Part shown: in pieces, positions 17,816-27,207 of the stretch
Numbering within the stretch: position 1 is the first letter of the stretch
How the letters are laid out: the number at the start of each line of letters is the position of its first letter
Source of the DNA: Candidatus Poribacteria bacterium
Lineage (GTDB): Bacteria > Poribacteria > WGA-4E > WGA-3G
DNA: 42,393 bases
Direction of reading: 5' to 3'
NCBI GenBank assembly: GCA_026710795.1
Contig: JAPOQK010000010.1
Location: forward strand, 1-42,393
Notes under the pieces: model-generated
Database searches by the model: none
The model's input: only the letters and a program-made list of their open reading frames with translations
Told to the model about the DNA's origin: nothing
Made by a program: the position numbers and the translations under genes

Positions 17816-18087
17816 CGTAGGTCGGAGCGAGCACAGCGAAGTCCGACATCTTATATTCTGTAGGAGCACCCCGGGGAATCATGCAGAATACCACACGCGT
17901 ATTCTGCCAATGGCATTCATACCGTTGATTTCCCAGTCGCGATTTCTTATCCTGAAAATCTTGTAATCCCGGGGAATGCCTAAATGGCATTCATACCCGA
18001 CGAATACCATACGCGCATTTGGCGTTGATTTGGACAAATGCCATACGCGCATTTGGCGTTGATTTGGGGGAACGCCTACAGGCGTTC
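17816..18087. repeat. Array of short hairpin repeats
   Basis: Several hairpins follow one another. A GTAGGTCGGAGCGAGC unit (17816-17850) closes on TCCGAC. GCAGAATAC (17883-17891) pairs with GTATTCTGC (17899-17907). GAATGCC-taaat-GGCATTC is at 17974-17992. CAAATGC-catacgc-GCATTTG is at 18035-18055, preceded by a degenerate twin near 18003. GAACGCC-taca-GGCGTTC is at 18070-18087. Most are followed by GTTGATTT or ATACCGTTGATTT. The stems differ while the linker stays the same. A further member is at 22627-22687. The rest of 17684-17815 shows nothing. Confidence 0.8.
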
Positions 18088-18192
18088 ATACCGTTGATTT
18101 CTTGATTTGGTAAATCCTGGTTCAGACAAACACAATTTAATATACCAATCAAAAACACAATATATATCCAATAAGGCATTTCGCTTTTTAAT

Positions 18193-18221
18193 TTGACATC
18201 CACAAAAAGATACTATATAAT
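18193..18221 (+). promoter_or_regulatory. Consensus sigma-70 promoter facing a gene-free region
   Basis: TTGACA (18193-18198), exactly 17 bp, then TATAAT (18216-18221): every base of both boxes matches consensus. No plus-strand gene lies downstream before 33404, but a terminator-like hairpin does at 18299-18324. Confidence 0.7.
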
Positions 18222-18227
18222 TAACGT

Positions 18228-18325
18228 ATGTTTAGAATATAAGATTATATCTGTGGCACGAGTTGAGATACGTTAGAAGGCGGTATAAACACAAATTCAC
18301 CAAGCGTGTAGTCCTTGGTTTTTGT
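18228..18325 (+). ncRNA. Candidate small RNA of about 100 nt
   Basis: A transcript from the consensus promoter would begin near 18228 and end at the hairpin 18299-18319 followed by TTTTTG. No ORF longer than a few codons with a ribosome-binding site lies in it. An 8-bp complementarity, TAACGTAT (18222-18229) with ATACGTTA (18268-18275), frames the first half; if transcription starts at 18228 most of the left arm would be lost, so this may act in DNA or imply an earlier start. I recognise no known RNA family. Confidence 0.4.
18299..18324 (+). terminator. Terminator-like hairpin of the candidate small RNA
   Basis: ACCAAG (18299-18304) pairs with CTTGGT (18314-18319) across a 9-nt loop and runs into five T residues. 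The stem is short, so efficiency is uncertain. Confidence 0.45.
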
Positions 18326-18376
18326 GACTAAGGGACTGTATATGAGTTTTCTAAGTTTCATGTCTTACAAATTGTG

Positions 18377-18562
18377 AAGGTAGGTCAAGATAAGAAAAAG
18401 ACCAAAAAGGAGTAAATAAAAAAAAGCGAAATTCGCGTCACATTCCTTATCCTGACTGAATTCTTTAAGTCACAGGTGACGTGCAAAACGTCACAATTTA
18501 TCGCACATACAGATGAACAATATAAAGGTAAATTAACAGATATAGGTTTCGCTTCTCTCTAC
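18377..18562 (+). repeat. Dispersed ~185-bp element, copy 2
   Basis: This copy aligns along its whole length with 517-700. It starts with AAGGTAGGTCAAGATA and ends with CTTCTCTCTAC. It contains GCGAAATTCGC (a short palindrome) and the GTGACGT-gcaaa-ACGTCAC hairpin (18476-18494). The A-rich tract and the part after the hairpin have diverged most. It lies directly downstream of the GH95 gene's 3' end. Confidence 0.85.
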
Positions 18563-18596
18563 ATAAAATAGTCCTACAAGAAAATAGATTTACTTG

Positions 18597-20903
18597 CTAC
18601 TTAGGCACAATCACATATTTTTTTCCGGCTTCCGTGTGAAAGTTAACTACCTGTCTTGATTGAGAGAACTTAATACGTTCTCCATCACATGTCACATTAA
18701 CATGTTCCGATGTCCTGAACCAACAGTCATTACCAAGGGTAGATAACAATTGTGCTTGCGAGAGTTTACCATCTTTCCACTCTATATCAACTTCAAATCC
18801 ACCTCGCGCTCGTAGACCCTTAACGTGTCCTGTGTCCCAAGCATCTGGAAGTGCAGGAAGTGTGTGAATCTCCCCTGCATGGCTCTGTAACAACATTTCA
18901 GCAATACCAGCAGTGCCACCAAAATTACCGTCAATCTGGAACGGAGGATGTGTATCAAACAGGTTTGTCAGAGTGCACTTCGCAAGAAGTTGCTGAAGGT
19001 GACTGTATGCTTCCTCTGCATCCTCAAGTCGAGCTAAGAAATTGACCAACCACGCACGACTCCATCCAGTTTGTCCACCCCCATGTGCTAATCGATATTC
19101 TAAAGACTTTCTTGCTGCTGCTGCCAATTCAGGTGTGCCGCGTAAAGTTATCTGACAACTCGGATGAAGTCCATACATGTGTGACATGTGTCGATGACCT
19201 GGTTCCGGTTCGTCATAATCAAATATCCATTCTTGGAGTCGTCCTGTTTTCTCACTAATTTGAAGTGGAGCAAGTCGGTCAAGTGCAGAAACCAACTCTT
19301 CTCTCAAATCCGAATCCTCTCCGAGCACATCTATACAAGCGATGCAGTTTGTAAAGAGTTCATGTACGATCTCCAAATCTATCGTTGCTGCGTATGTGAA
19401 TAGAGATCTTTTTCCATCGGGTTTAAGGAAACTGTTTTCCGGAGAGTGAGAAGGATTGGTCACCAACATACCTGCGAAAGGTGTACCTTCTGGTGCTTCA
19501 ACAAGGAAATCTAGCATAAATCGTGCAGCACCTTTCATCAAAGGATATGCCTGTTTTTTCAAGAATTCTACATCACCACCGAAAAGATAATGTTCCCAAA
19601 CATGCTCACACAACCACGCAGAACCTATAGGTGAAATGCCCCAGATACCATCTGCGGGAGTAGTAAATCCCCACACATCTGTAAGATGGTGTACTACCCA
19701 CCCATCAGCACCGTAATGCCGTTTCGCGGTTTGATTACCCGGTTCAACAAGTGTATCCATAAAATCAAATAACGGTTTATGACACTCAGCGAGGTTACAA
19801 ACTTCTGGTACCCAATAGTTCATTTGGAGATTGATATTTGTATGGAAATCACTGTTCCATGGTGCGTTCATGTGTTCGTTCCAGATACCTTGCAGATTCG
19901 CTGGTAGACATCCAGGTCTCGAACTTCCCATGAGTAGATACCTTCCAAACTGAAAGTAAAGTGAAACCAGTCCTGGATCAGAGGCACCTTCCTTCACGGC
20001 ATCCAAACGTTCATCCGTCGGTAAATTATCGGCATCAGAAGAACCGAGGCACATGTCAACACGACGGAATAAAGATTGATGTTCAGCAATGTGCTCCGAT
20101 CGAATTTCCTCATACGACTTGTTTGCTACACCCGCAAGATAACTTTCACAAAGTTCGTTAGGGTTACCGCTTGCATCTTTCTGATTTATGTAACTTGTAG
20201 CCCCTGCCAGAAGAAGAGTGACAGCATTCGCTTTTTGTACAGAGATATGATCACCATTGGTCTCAATCTCTCCTCCGTCAACCTGAACCTGTAGATAAGC
20301 TGAAAATCGCATACCATCTTCACCGCACTGTCCACTGAGTCTGAGTGTATCGTCTGAGATTGACTTTACGTCTGCATCCTGTTCACGTGTCATCGTCACA
20401 TCAAAAGAAACATACTCTGACGGGTCAGATTCAATCCTGATAACAATGAGTTGGTCTACTGCCGTTGCGAATACCTCCCTACAGAAATCGACATCACCAA
20501 TTCTATAGGTAGTTTTGGCAATCCCTGTGTCCAAATCAAGTTCTCTGTAATATTCTGCAACATCATTTTCATGTGGAAACTCAACGATGACGTCTCCCAA
20601 AGACTGATACGATTTTATTCGTGGTGGAATACCCATCATTGTTTCGCCAGCTAACTTTGTCGCTTCTTCGTTTTTGTCTTCAAAAAGTAGTTGTTGTACT
20701 TTTGGAAGTGCCTCCAATGCTTTTGGATTGTTGCGGTCAAGTGGACCGCCATCCCAAAGTGTATCTTCGTTGAGTTGTATTCGCTCACGTTCCACGCCAC
20801 CAAACACCATCGCACCGAGTCGTCCATTCCCAACGGGTAGTGCATCTGTCCAAGCATTAGCGGGTTGTTTATACCATAAAGTAACGTTGTTCATATCTGT
20901 CAT
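18597..20903 (-). CDS. Glycoside hydrolase family 95 alpha-L-fucosidase
   Basis: The 768-residue protein matches GH95 throughout its length. This inverting family removes terminal alpha-L-fucose (a few members act on galactose). N-terminal landmarks are [19 protein letters not shown] and [13 protein letters not shown]; the (alpha/alpha)6 barrel includes [45 protein letters not shown] and [14 protein letters not shown]. No signal peptide is visible, so it probably acts in the cytoplasm on imported oligosaccharides. GAGAGG lies before the ATG at 20903. It is downstream of the SUMF1-like cluster and near a sulfatase gene, consistent with use of sulfated fucose-rich glycans. Confidence 0.92.
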   Translation of the reverse strand: MTDMNNVTLWYKQPANAWTDALPVGNGRLGAMVFGGVERERIQLNEDTLWDGGPLDRNNPKALEALPKVQQLLFEDKNEEATKLAGETMMGIPPRIKSYQSLGDVIVEFPHENDVAEYYRELDLDTGIAKTTYRIGDVDFCREVFATAVDQLIVIRIESDPSEYVSFDVTMTREQDADVKSISDDTLRLSGQCGEDGMRFSAYLQVQVDGGEIETNGDHISVQKANAVTLLLAGATSYINQKDASGNPNELCESYLAGVANKSYEEIRSEHIAEHQSLFRRVDMCLGSSDADNLPTDERLDAVKEGASDPGLVSLYFQFGRYLLMGSSRPGCLPANLQGIWNEHMNAPWNSDFHTNINLQMNYWVPEVCNLAECHKPLFDFMDTLVEPGNQTAKRHYGADGWVVHHLTDVWGFTTPADGIWGISPIGSAWLCEHVWEHYLFGGDVEFLKKQAYPLMKGAARFMLDFLVEAPEGTPFAGMLVTNPSHSPENSFLKPDGKRSLFTYAATIDLEIVHELFTNCIACIDVLGEDSDLREELVSALDRLAPLQISEKTGRLQEWIFDYDEPEPGHRHMSHMYGLHPSCQITLRGTPELAAAARKSLEYRLAHGGGQTGWSRAWLVNFLARLEDAEEAYSHLQQLLAKCTLTNLFDTHPPFQIDGNFGGTAGIAEMLLQSHAGEIHTLPALPDAWDTGHVKGLRARGGFEVDIEWKDGKLSQAQLLSTLGNDCWFRTSEHVNVTCDGERIKFSQSRQVVNFHTEAGKKYVIVPK

Positions 20904-21169
20904 TGTTCCTCTCTCTATTTGATGATTAGGTAAGTCAAGTTACAAATAGTTATTCATAAATTCTTAGCGTTTTGACATCGGGTATATGGTGATACTTGAT
21001 AATGAGACTATTGTTAGTAAATTCAACTTTCATTTTATTCTTCAAACACCAGAAAATATGTATTGATGGAACTACATCAACAAGAAAGTTCATTCTAATC
21101 AGAATTCAATCTAATTACCACATATTACCATAGCATAGTGCATAAAACAAGAATAAGTAACATTGTAAT

Positions 21170-22531
21170 TTAGGTTTTCACTGACTTTACACAACGAAAA
21201 CCGATTCTGGAAAGTGTGCGTGTGGAAACATTCTTATAACGATAGTCGGAACATAGGAATTGAGGAGCGTCAAGCCAAGAACCTCCTCGCAATACACGGT
21301 ATTTTGGGGCATCCGTCATATCAACACTTACAGATTTAAGGGCACTTGCACCGGATATAGGATTTCGTTTTGGGGATTCCAGATAATAATCTGCATCATA
21401 TACATCAATACACCATTCCCACACGTTTCCTGACATATCATAAACACCGAAACCATTAGCAGGATATTCCCCTACTTTGGTGGTGTCTCCGATATTGCTC
21501 TGGTAATTAGCGTATGTAGTATCAATTGTATTTCCCCACGGATATTTCTGCCACATCAATCCTCCTCGTGCAGCTTTCTCCCATTCCGCTTCTGTAGGCA
21601 AACGTTTACCAATCCACTCTGCATAAGCCATCGCCGCATACCAACTTACCCAAGTTACAGGATGATGTTCCTTCCCATCAGGATAGATATTCTCATGCCA
21701 ATTTTTTAGGTAATCACCATCGTGAAACTTCTTTCGTATTGAGGTCTTCAACTTTTTATGCCAATCGAACCAATCCGATGCTTTTTGCCACTCTGGGTTA
21801 GCATCCACAAATTCTTTGTATTGGATATTGGTCACCAGATTCTTATCCATAAAAAATGAATCCACATGGACAATATGCAATGGATTGTCTTTGACATCAG
21901 TACTGTCATCATGATTACCCATTGGAAATTCTCCAGCAGGAATGAAAACCATATCATTTGGTGTACCTGTTATTAGTTCTTCAGGTTCAGAATCATCACT
22001 TGAGAACATAGAAGTTAAGCTTGTTCGTGAAGTTCTTGAAGTTGTTTGTGGGGTGGGCTGCTCTTGTGTTTTGAATTGTGAAAGATTGTCAGTTTGTTTT
22101 ACAAATGAACCATGTTGGATAAGATATGATTCAAGGTATTCTTGTCGCTTTTGTGGGTTCTTAAGAGTATCGCATGCTTTATTTAGTAGCGTCCTCCACT
22201 GTTCTTGGGTCTTACCGTCCAGACGCGGCTGTCCACCTGCCCGTAAAGAAGCACTGTATGCTCTCCTATGTGCTGCGTTAACACGAACGGATATTTCAGA
22301 ATCACTTTTATCTTGGAGTTCTTCGATGGATAGTTTTAAAACATCTAAGTAATCTACACTCTCTCCGATAACAATTCCAGACGCATTTAGAATTTCCTCG
22401 GCATCATCCTTGGACAAACCAAATTGCTGGACTCCTTGTTGGAGAAGGAGACTGTGTTGTTGTGCAGTAATAGTCGGTAAAGTTTCCTTGAGTGTGATGA
22501 CAACTGATCTATATTCTTCGCGTTTAGACAT
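21170..22531 (-). CDS. J-like domain fused to SUMF1/FGE-like domain (paralog 1)
   Basis: The 453-residue protein shares its first ~140 residues with the proteins at 22777, 24305 and 25699. A short helical part (SKREEY...QQHSLLLQQGVQQFGLS) leads into VDYLDVLKLS, AHRRAYSASLRAGG and LLNKACDTLKNPQKRQEY. The spacing resembles J-domain helices I-IV, but HPD is replaced by a Gly-rich loop. A linker follows, then a SUMF1/FGE fold from about 193: FIPAGEFPMG, GKRLPTEAEWEKAARGG, YDMSGNVWEWC and RVLRGGSW. The paired active-site Cys of true formylglycine-generating enzymes is not complete (GGSWLD in place of GGSxxC). A lectin-like or regulatory role is likelier than sulfatase activation. Confidence 0.75.
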   Translation of the reverse strand: MSKREEYRSVVITLKETLPTITAQQHSLLLQQGVQQFGLSKDDAEEILNASGIVIGESVDYLDVLKLSIEELQDKSDSEISVRVNAAHRRAYSASLRAGGQPRLDGKTQEQWRTLLNKACDTLKNPQKRQEYLESYLIQHGSFVKQTDNLSQFKTQEQPTPQTTSRTSRTSLTSMFSSDDSEPEELITGTPNDMVFIPAGEFPMGNHDDSTDVKDNPLHIVHVDSFFMDKNLVTNIQYKEFVDANPEWQKASDWFDWHKKLKTSIRKKFHDGDYLKNWHENIYPDGKEHHPVTWVSWYAAMAYAEWIGKRLPTEAEWEKAARGGLMWQKYPWGNTIDTTYANYQSNIGDTTKVGEYPANGFGVYDMSGNVWEWCIDVYDADYYLESPKRNPISGASALKSVSVDMTDAPKYRVLRGGSWLDAPQFLCSDYRYKNVSTRTLSRIGFRCVKSVKT

Positions 22532-22626
22532 ATCCTATCTTATACCAATTCTACAAAATATTATCCCATTTCCGGATTCAACCATTGTTGTTGATTAGAA
22601 ATCTTTTTTATGTAAGAGCGAACCGA

Positions 22627-22687
22627 CAAATGCCAAACGCACATTTGGCGTTGTTTTGGACAAATGCCAAAAAGGCATTCATACCAT
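22627..22687. repeat. Hairpin repeat related to the 17816-18087 array
   Basis: CAAATG (22627-22632) faces CATTTG (22642-22647), and AATGCC-aaaaa-GGCATT is at 22663-22679. The connecting GCGTTGTTTTGGA and the trailing ATACCATTGAT match the linkers of the array at 17883-18087. It sits between paralogs 1 and 2. Confidence 0.75.
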
Positions 22688-22776
22688 TGATCGTCAAATG
22701 AAACATTATATGTTAAATATGTCACTACATTTGTTTTATGTATAGAATCAACAAGTATAATATATAAGAACAGGAA

Positions 22777-24078
22777 TTATGTAGTTACATCCATTACACA
22801 ACGAAAACCGAATGTGGGTAGTGTATCAGTAGGACTTCCAGCAAATCGTTGTGAAACTCTTGCAACCTGAGAATCAACACCCCAAGGTCCACCACGCAAT
22901 ACTCGTGAAGTCTTTACCCTTTTAAAGTTATCTACGACCCACTTTAAGCTATTCGTACCAGAAAACGGATTTTGAGAGGTGGGTCTATTATAGAAATCTG
23001 TATCATAAGCATCAAGACACCATTCCCAAATGTGTCCACACATATCATATAATCCGAATCCATTTGCAGGGTATTGTCCCACTGAGATTGTATCACTAAT
23101 ATTGTAAAAATAGTTTGCATCGTCTACATTAATTGAATCACCCCACGGGTATTTCTTTCCCAACAACTGTCCGCGCGCAGCTTTTTCCCATTCTGCCTCA
23201 GTAGGCAATCGTTTACCTACCCATTGTGCATACGCCATCGCAGCAAACCAACTTACACCAGTGACTGGATGATCGTGTTTACCGTGCGGGTACATATTTC
23301 CATCCCAATGATTCAAGTAGCCACCATCGTGATAAGTTATGTTAATTTCACTACTGAGCCACTCCGGTTTTATACGCTCAGCATCAGCAATAAGGAATTC
23401 CTTAAAATCCGAATTTGTCACGGGATATTTGTCCATCAGAAATGCATTAATAATAGCAGTATGAACAGGTTTCTCGTCATCATTTGATTCTATGTCATTA
23501 CTCCCCATTTGAAATTGTCCAGCAGGAATATAAACCATTTCATCAGGTACAACTATATCGTTTGGAATATTCTGATGACTTAGTTCTGTGATAGCAATTT
23601 CATCATCTTCAACAAGTTCATAGTTATCGGATTTACTGAACTCAGACAAGATATCTGATTCACCGTTTTGGATCTTTACAGCATGTTCTCGTCTTTTCTG
23701 TGGATCAATCAAGACATCTCTTGCTTGATTGAGTAATGTTCTCCACTGTTCTTGTGTTTTACCATCAGGACGCGGGAGTCCACCCGCTCTAAGCGATGTT
23801 GAATATAGTTCTTTGTGTTTAGCATCTATATGTGCTGTGACAACATTCTCTTGCCACTCATGTAGTTCATCGGATGTAAGACCAAAAACTGCAAAATAGT
23901 TTTCTATTTCACCAACCATCAAACCCGATTCTATCATGATCTCGACTGCATCAGCAGAAGAAATTTCATACTCCTGAGTCGCTTGACGTAACAATCCTTT
24001 ACGTTGTTCGTTAGTGATTGTTGATGAAACCGCTTTTAGTCTATTTATGAATAAAACAAACTCATCGCGTTTAGACAT
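22777..24078 (-). CDS. J-like domain fused to SUMF1/FGE-like domain (paralog 2)
   Basis: The product has about 433 residues from the ATG at 24078; a GTG at 24087 is possible but lies within the GGAG that serves this ATG. The N-terminal domain aligns with paralogs 1, 3 and 4 (SKRDEF, TNEQRKGLLRQATQEYEIS, AKHKELYSTSLRAGG, EQWRTLLNQARDVL). From about 180 a complete SUMF1/FGE-like domain follows: YIPAGQFQMGSND, GKRLPTEAEWEKAARGQ, YDMCGHIWEWC, RVLRGGPW and FGFRCV. No Cys is present at either active-site position after RVLRGG, so it should not be able to form formylglycine. Of the four, its N-terminal domain is the most diverged. Confidence 0.75.
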   Translation of the reverse strand: MSKRDEFVLFINRLKAVSSTITNEQRKGLLRQATQEYEISSADAVEIMIESGLMVGEIENYFAVFGLTSDELHEWQENVVTAHIDAKHKELYSTSLRAGGLPRPDGKTQEQWRTLLNQARDVLIDPQKRREHAVKIQNGESDILSEFSKSDNYELVEDDEIAITELSHQNIPNDIVVPDEMVYIPAGQFQMGSNDIESNDDEKPVHTAIINAFLMDKYPVTNSDFKEFLIADAERIKPEWLSSEINITYHDGGYLNHWDGNMYPHGKHDHPVTGVSWFAAMAYAQWVGKRLPTEAEWEKAARGQLLGKKYPWGDSINVDDANYFYNISDTISVGQYPANGFGLYDMCGHIWEWCLDAYDTDFYNRPTSQNPFSGTNSLKWVVDNFKRVKTSRVLRGGPWGVDSQVARVSQRFAGSPTDTLPTFGFRCVMDVTT

Positions 24079-24142
24079 AATAAACACTCCAAGAAACAGA
24101 AATTATGAATACAGACACAAGGAATGTAGTCTCGTTTAAGAC

Positions 24143-24233
24143 TTAACTGACCTATTCGTTGTTCGTTAGAAATAGTTTGGAAAGCATCACTGAGTGTGCG
24201 GATGATTACAATGTATTCATCACGTTTTGTCAT
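24143..24233 (-). pseudogene. N-terminal remnant of a fifth paralog
   Basis: The frame from the ATG at 24233 reads MTKRDEYIVIIRTL and then TISNEQRIGQLS, about 31 residues clearly homologous to the start of the four neighbours, before homology ends and an unrelated tail runs on. The next paralog starts 56 bp later with the same motif. This looks like the leftover of a gene largely lost by recombination between repeated 5' ends. Confidence 0.7.
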
Positions 24234-24304
24234 ACCTTTATCCCTATTTAGAATCAGAATATATGCTAATCAACGATATACATAAGTGAGTATACAACGT
24301 GGAA

Positions 24305-25687
24305 TTAATACGTTTCTCGACTGATATTTAGATTCCACAAACGTACATTCTTGTCCGTGCTACAAGTAGCAAGTATATTGCCATCAGGGGAATATGCAAG
24401 CGAGTTTACCGTAGAATTATGTCCAGAGAGTGTAGATTTAAATTTCCCGGAAGCAAAATCCCACAGTCGCACCAGTCCATAGTAGCTGCCACAAGCGAGG
24501 GTAAGTCCATCAGGTGAATATTCCACAACATTAAACCATGAGAGATGATCCGAAAGAAAGTTTTGTGATTCACCTGTAGCAGAATCCCACAAATGAACAT
24601 TACCGTAAAGACTCGTGCTAACGATGGTATTGCCATCAGGGGAATAAATCACTGAACTGACACTATTCTTATGTCCATCCAAAATGAATTTATTGTAGAA
24701 TGTCACTGCATCCCACACACAGACAGTCCTATCATAACCACTACTAGCGATTGTCTTACCATCTGGTGAAAAGGCAACAGAACTTACCCAATTATTATGT
24801 CCCTTGAGAATAGTTATAAGTTCTCCTGTGAAAGAATCCCACAAACGGACAGTTTGATCGTAACTTGCACTTGCGATTGTTTTACCATCGGGGGAATACG
24901 CAACTGAACTAACTGAATCTTTATGACCCAATAAAGTATCTTTAAGCTCACCTGATTCAGAATCCCACAAATGAACAGTTCCATCGTGACTTCCGCTTAC
25001 ATTTGTTTTACCATCAGGGGAGAAGATAACTGAGGTTACCACGTCTTTATGTGCAATGAATATATATTTTTGTTTTCCACGCAAAACATCCCATACAATT
25101 ACATTGTTATCTGAACTACTACTGACTACGGTTGTACCATCTGGCGAAAATGCTACTGAATTAACTGCTCCTTTATGTTCTGAGAGAATGGTATCTTCTT
25201 TTATGATGTTGGATTTGGGAATTGCATTACTTGTATCAAGAAGAACATTAGGATAAGATTTTTCAGTGGTCTCAGTCCTAAGTTGCCTGATGTGTTTTTC
25301 CTGCATCTTTGGGTTCGTAAGCATATCTCTCGCTTGATTCAATAGTATCCGCCACTGCTCTTCTGTCCTACCATCTGACCGTGGACGACCACCAGCAGCC
25401 AATGATGCTCTATATAGTTTTTTGTGTGCTGTCTCAACAAGGGTGACAATTTCCGATTCACTTCGGTTTTCAATGTCTAAGATTGATAAACCTAATACAT
25501 CATAATAATCTACTTTTTCACCGATAGACAATCCTGATACATTTAGAATGTCAGTCGCTTCTTCAACAGAGAGTCCATACTGTTGTACGCCTCTTCGAAG
25601 TAGTCCTTTGCGTTGTTCATCCGATATCGTTGGAGAAATCAATTTTAATTCGTTGATTAAGGTGATATATTCATCTCGTTTTAACAT
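24305..25687 (-). CDS. J-like domain fused to a seven-bladed WD40 propeller (paralog 3)
   Basis: The 460-residue protein has the shared N-terminal domain (residues 1-~135: LKRDEY, DEQRKGLLRRGVQQYGLS, VDYYDVLGLS, AHKKLYRASLAAGGRPRSDG, LLNQARDMLTNPK). It then carries seven WD40 repeats from about 168 to 455, each with the SPDG turn and a WD-like end (e.g. HKGAVNSVAFSPDG, VRLWDS, VCVWDA). Seven repeats make a closed propeller, normally a protein-binding platform. So one N-terminal module is attached to two unrelated effector folds in this cluster. The gap to the upstream paralog 4 is only 11 bp, implying co-transcription. Confidence 0.85.
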   Translation of the reverse strand: MLKRDEYITLINELKLISPTISDEQRKGLLRRGVQQYGLSVEEATDILNVSGLSIGEKVDYYDVLGLSILDIENRSESEIVTLVETAHKKLYRASLAAGGRPRSDGRTEEQWRILLNQARDMLTNPKMQEKHIRQLRTETTEKSYPNVLLDTSNAIPKSNIIKEDTILSEHKGAVNSVAFSPDGTTVVSSSSDNNVIVWDVLRGKQKYIFIAHKDVVTSVIFSPDGKTNVSGSHDGTVHLWDSESGELKDTLLGHKDSVSSVAYSPDGKTIASASYDQTVRLWDSFTGELITILKGHNNWVSSVAFSPDGKTIASSGYDRTVCVWDAVTFYNKFILDGHKNSVSSVIYSPDGNTIVSTSLYGNVHLWDSATGESQNFLSDHLSWFNVVEYSPDGLTLACGSYYGLVRLWDFASGKFKSTLSGHNSTVNSLAYSPDGNILATCSTDKNVRLWNLNISRETY

Positions 25688-25698
25688 CAGTTTCTCAT

Positions 25699-26955
25699 TT
25701 AATCATTGGAAGATTCAGATTGGATTCCAGATGACGGTTCTAAGTTTAGAGACGACACTGCACAGACACAACGGAAACCTATCACGTTGAGTGAAAACGA
25801 TGGCGATTCTGCATTACGATTTGCTATTCGTATTAACGAGGCAGGAATACGCCAAGAACCACCTCGTAAAACTCTGTTTGATTCAACATCTAAATAATGG
25901 TGGAAAATCCAATCAATGGAGTTTGCACCTGAAATTGGATTTCGTGGAAACGAACTCATCGCAATACTTTCATGATACGCATCAAGACACCACTCCCAGA
26001 CATTTCCACACATGTCGTATAAATCATATCCATTTGGTGGGTACTCCCCTACAGTTGATGTTCCACCTACGTTCCAATCATAGTTTGCTTTCGTAGAATC
26101 AGCAACATTACCCCACGGATATTTATTACCGTTGACTCCTCCTCGTGCAGCCTTTTCCCATTCTGCTTCAGTAGGTAAACGTTTGCCACACCATTGTGCA
26201 TAAGCCATTGCTGCATACCAACTTACATTGATAACAGGATGATCTACTTCTGTTTTCCTATAGGTACTTCCTTGCCAATGTTTTAAGTAGTCAACATCAC
26301 AGTATTTTTTTGGAATATCGTGAATACTCCACTGCGGATTTTCATCTATAAACTCCTTATACTGTGCGTTCGTTACTGGAAATTGATCTATATAGAACGC
26401 ATCAAGAAAAACATTGTGTATCGGGTGTTCATCACCGAATGATTCCTCATCATTACTTCCCATTTCAAATTCACCTGCGGGTATCAGCACCATATTGTCA
26501 AGACTTGGGGGTGAAGTCTCATTGACTGTGAAACGTTTCTTATGCTGTAATGTTGACAAGTAGGATTGTCGTTTTTGCGAGTCTATGAGTGTATCCCGTG
26601 CTTGATTCAAGAGTATTCGCCACTGCTCCTCTGTCCTACCATCTGACCGGGGACGACCACCCGCTGTCAAAGATGCACTATACAGTTTTTTGTGGACAGC
26701 ATCAATACGGCTTGCAAAAGTAGACTCATCTGAATTATGTACATCTGAAATTGAGATACCCAAGACATCAAATAAATCTATCTGTTTACCTATCACCAAT
26801 CCAGATGAATTAAGGATCTCAGATGCTTCCTCAACAGTCAGACTATGTTGCTGAACACCTAACCGTAGAAGTCCTTTGCGTTGTTCATCAGTTATTGATG
26901 TAGATGCAGTTCTGAGTGCATTGATAATTGCAATAAATTCCTCACGTTTGGACAT
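25699..26955 (-). CDS. J-like domain fused to SUMF1/FGE-like domain (paralog 4)
   Basis: The 418-residue protein is the first paralog after dnaK. Residues 1-~135 hold the shared domain (SKREEF, DEQRKGLLRLGVQQHSLT, LFDVLGIS, AVHKKLYSASLTAGG, EQWRILLNQARDTL). The SUMF1/FGE-like domain runs from about 153 to 400: LIPAGEFEMGSNDEE, GKRLPTEAEWEKAARGG, YDMCGNVWEWC, RVLRGGSWRIPA and GFRCV. Both active-site Cys positions are non-Cys. An 18-residue Ser-rich tail closes the protein. The Gly-Gly-Arg-Pro-Arg-Ser-Asp-Gly loop is identical to that of the WD40 paralog, so these two share the most recent N-terminal ancestry or gene conversion. Confidence 0.78.
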   Translation of the reverse strand: MSKREEFIAIINALRTASTSITDEQRKGLLRLGVQQHSLTVEEASEILNSSGLVIGKQIDLFDVLGISISDVHNSDESTFASRIDAVHKKLYSASLTAGGRPRSDGRTEEQWRILLNQARDTLIDSQKRQSYLSTLQHKKRFTVNETSPPSLDNMVLIPAGEFEMGSNDEESFGDEHPIHNVFLDAFYIDQFPVTNAQYKEFIDENPQWSIHDIPKKYCDVDYLKHWQGSTYRKTEVDHPVINVSWYAAMAYAQWCGKRLPTEAEWEKAARGGVNGNKYPWGNVADSTKANYDWNVGGTSTVGEYPPNGYDLYDMCGNVWEWCLDAYHESIAMSSFPRNPISGANSIDWIFHHYLDVESNRVLRGGSWRIPASLIRIANRNAESPSFSLNVIGFRCVCAVSSLNLEPSSGIQSESSND

Positions 26956-27048
26956 AGATATATTCCATTGTTATTATTTAGGAAGGATAAAGATGCGAAA
27001 TTCAATGGTTTGCCAGAAAGAATTGTACTTACTATATTACTCAAGTTG

Positions 27049-27113
27049 CTACATAATGTAGCACAATCTGTTAGATTGTGTCAAAATAGACGCAAACTAA
27101 CAGTTTACGCTAC
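27049..27113. repeat. Cruciform-like element with four contiguous helices
   Basis: GTAGC (27058-27062) pairs with GCTAC (27109-27113). Between them, without any unpaired joining base, stand three hairpins: ACAATCT-gtt-AGATTGT (27063-27079), GTC-aaaata-GAC (27080-27091) and GCAAACT-aac-AGTTTAC (27092-27108, one mismatch). The result is a four-way junction. An alternative hairpin GCTACA-taa-TGTAGC (27049-27062) competes with the closing stem. It lies in the 252-bp gap between dnaK and paralog 4. The rest of that gap shows nothing. Confidence 0.75.
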
Positions 27114-27207
27114 AACATTATCGAGAATAATGCCCTTTTTTCATTAAAACAGTATCCGCATGTCTAAAAATTTGTAGGTAGCAATTTGGGTTATATTAGA
27201 CAAAGAT

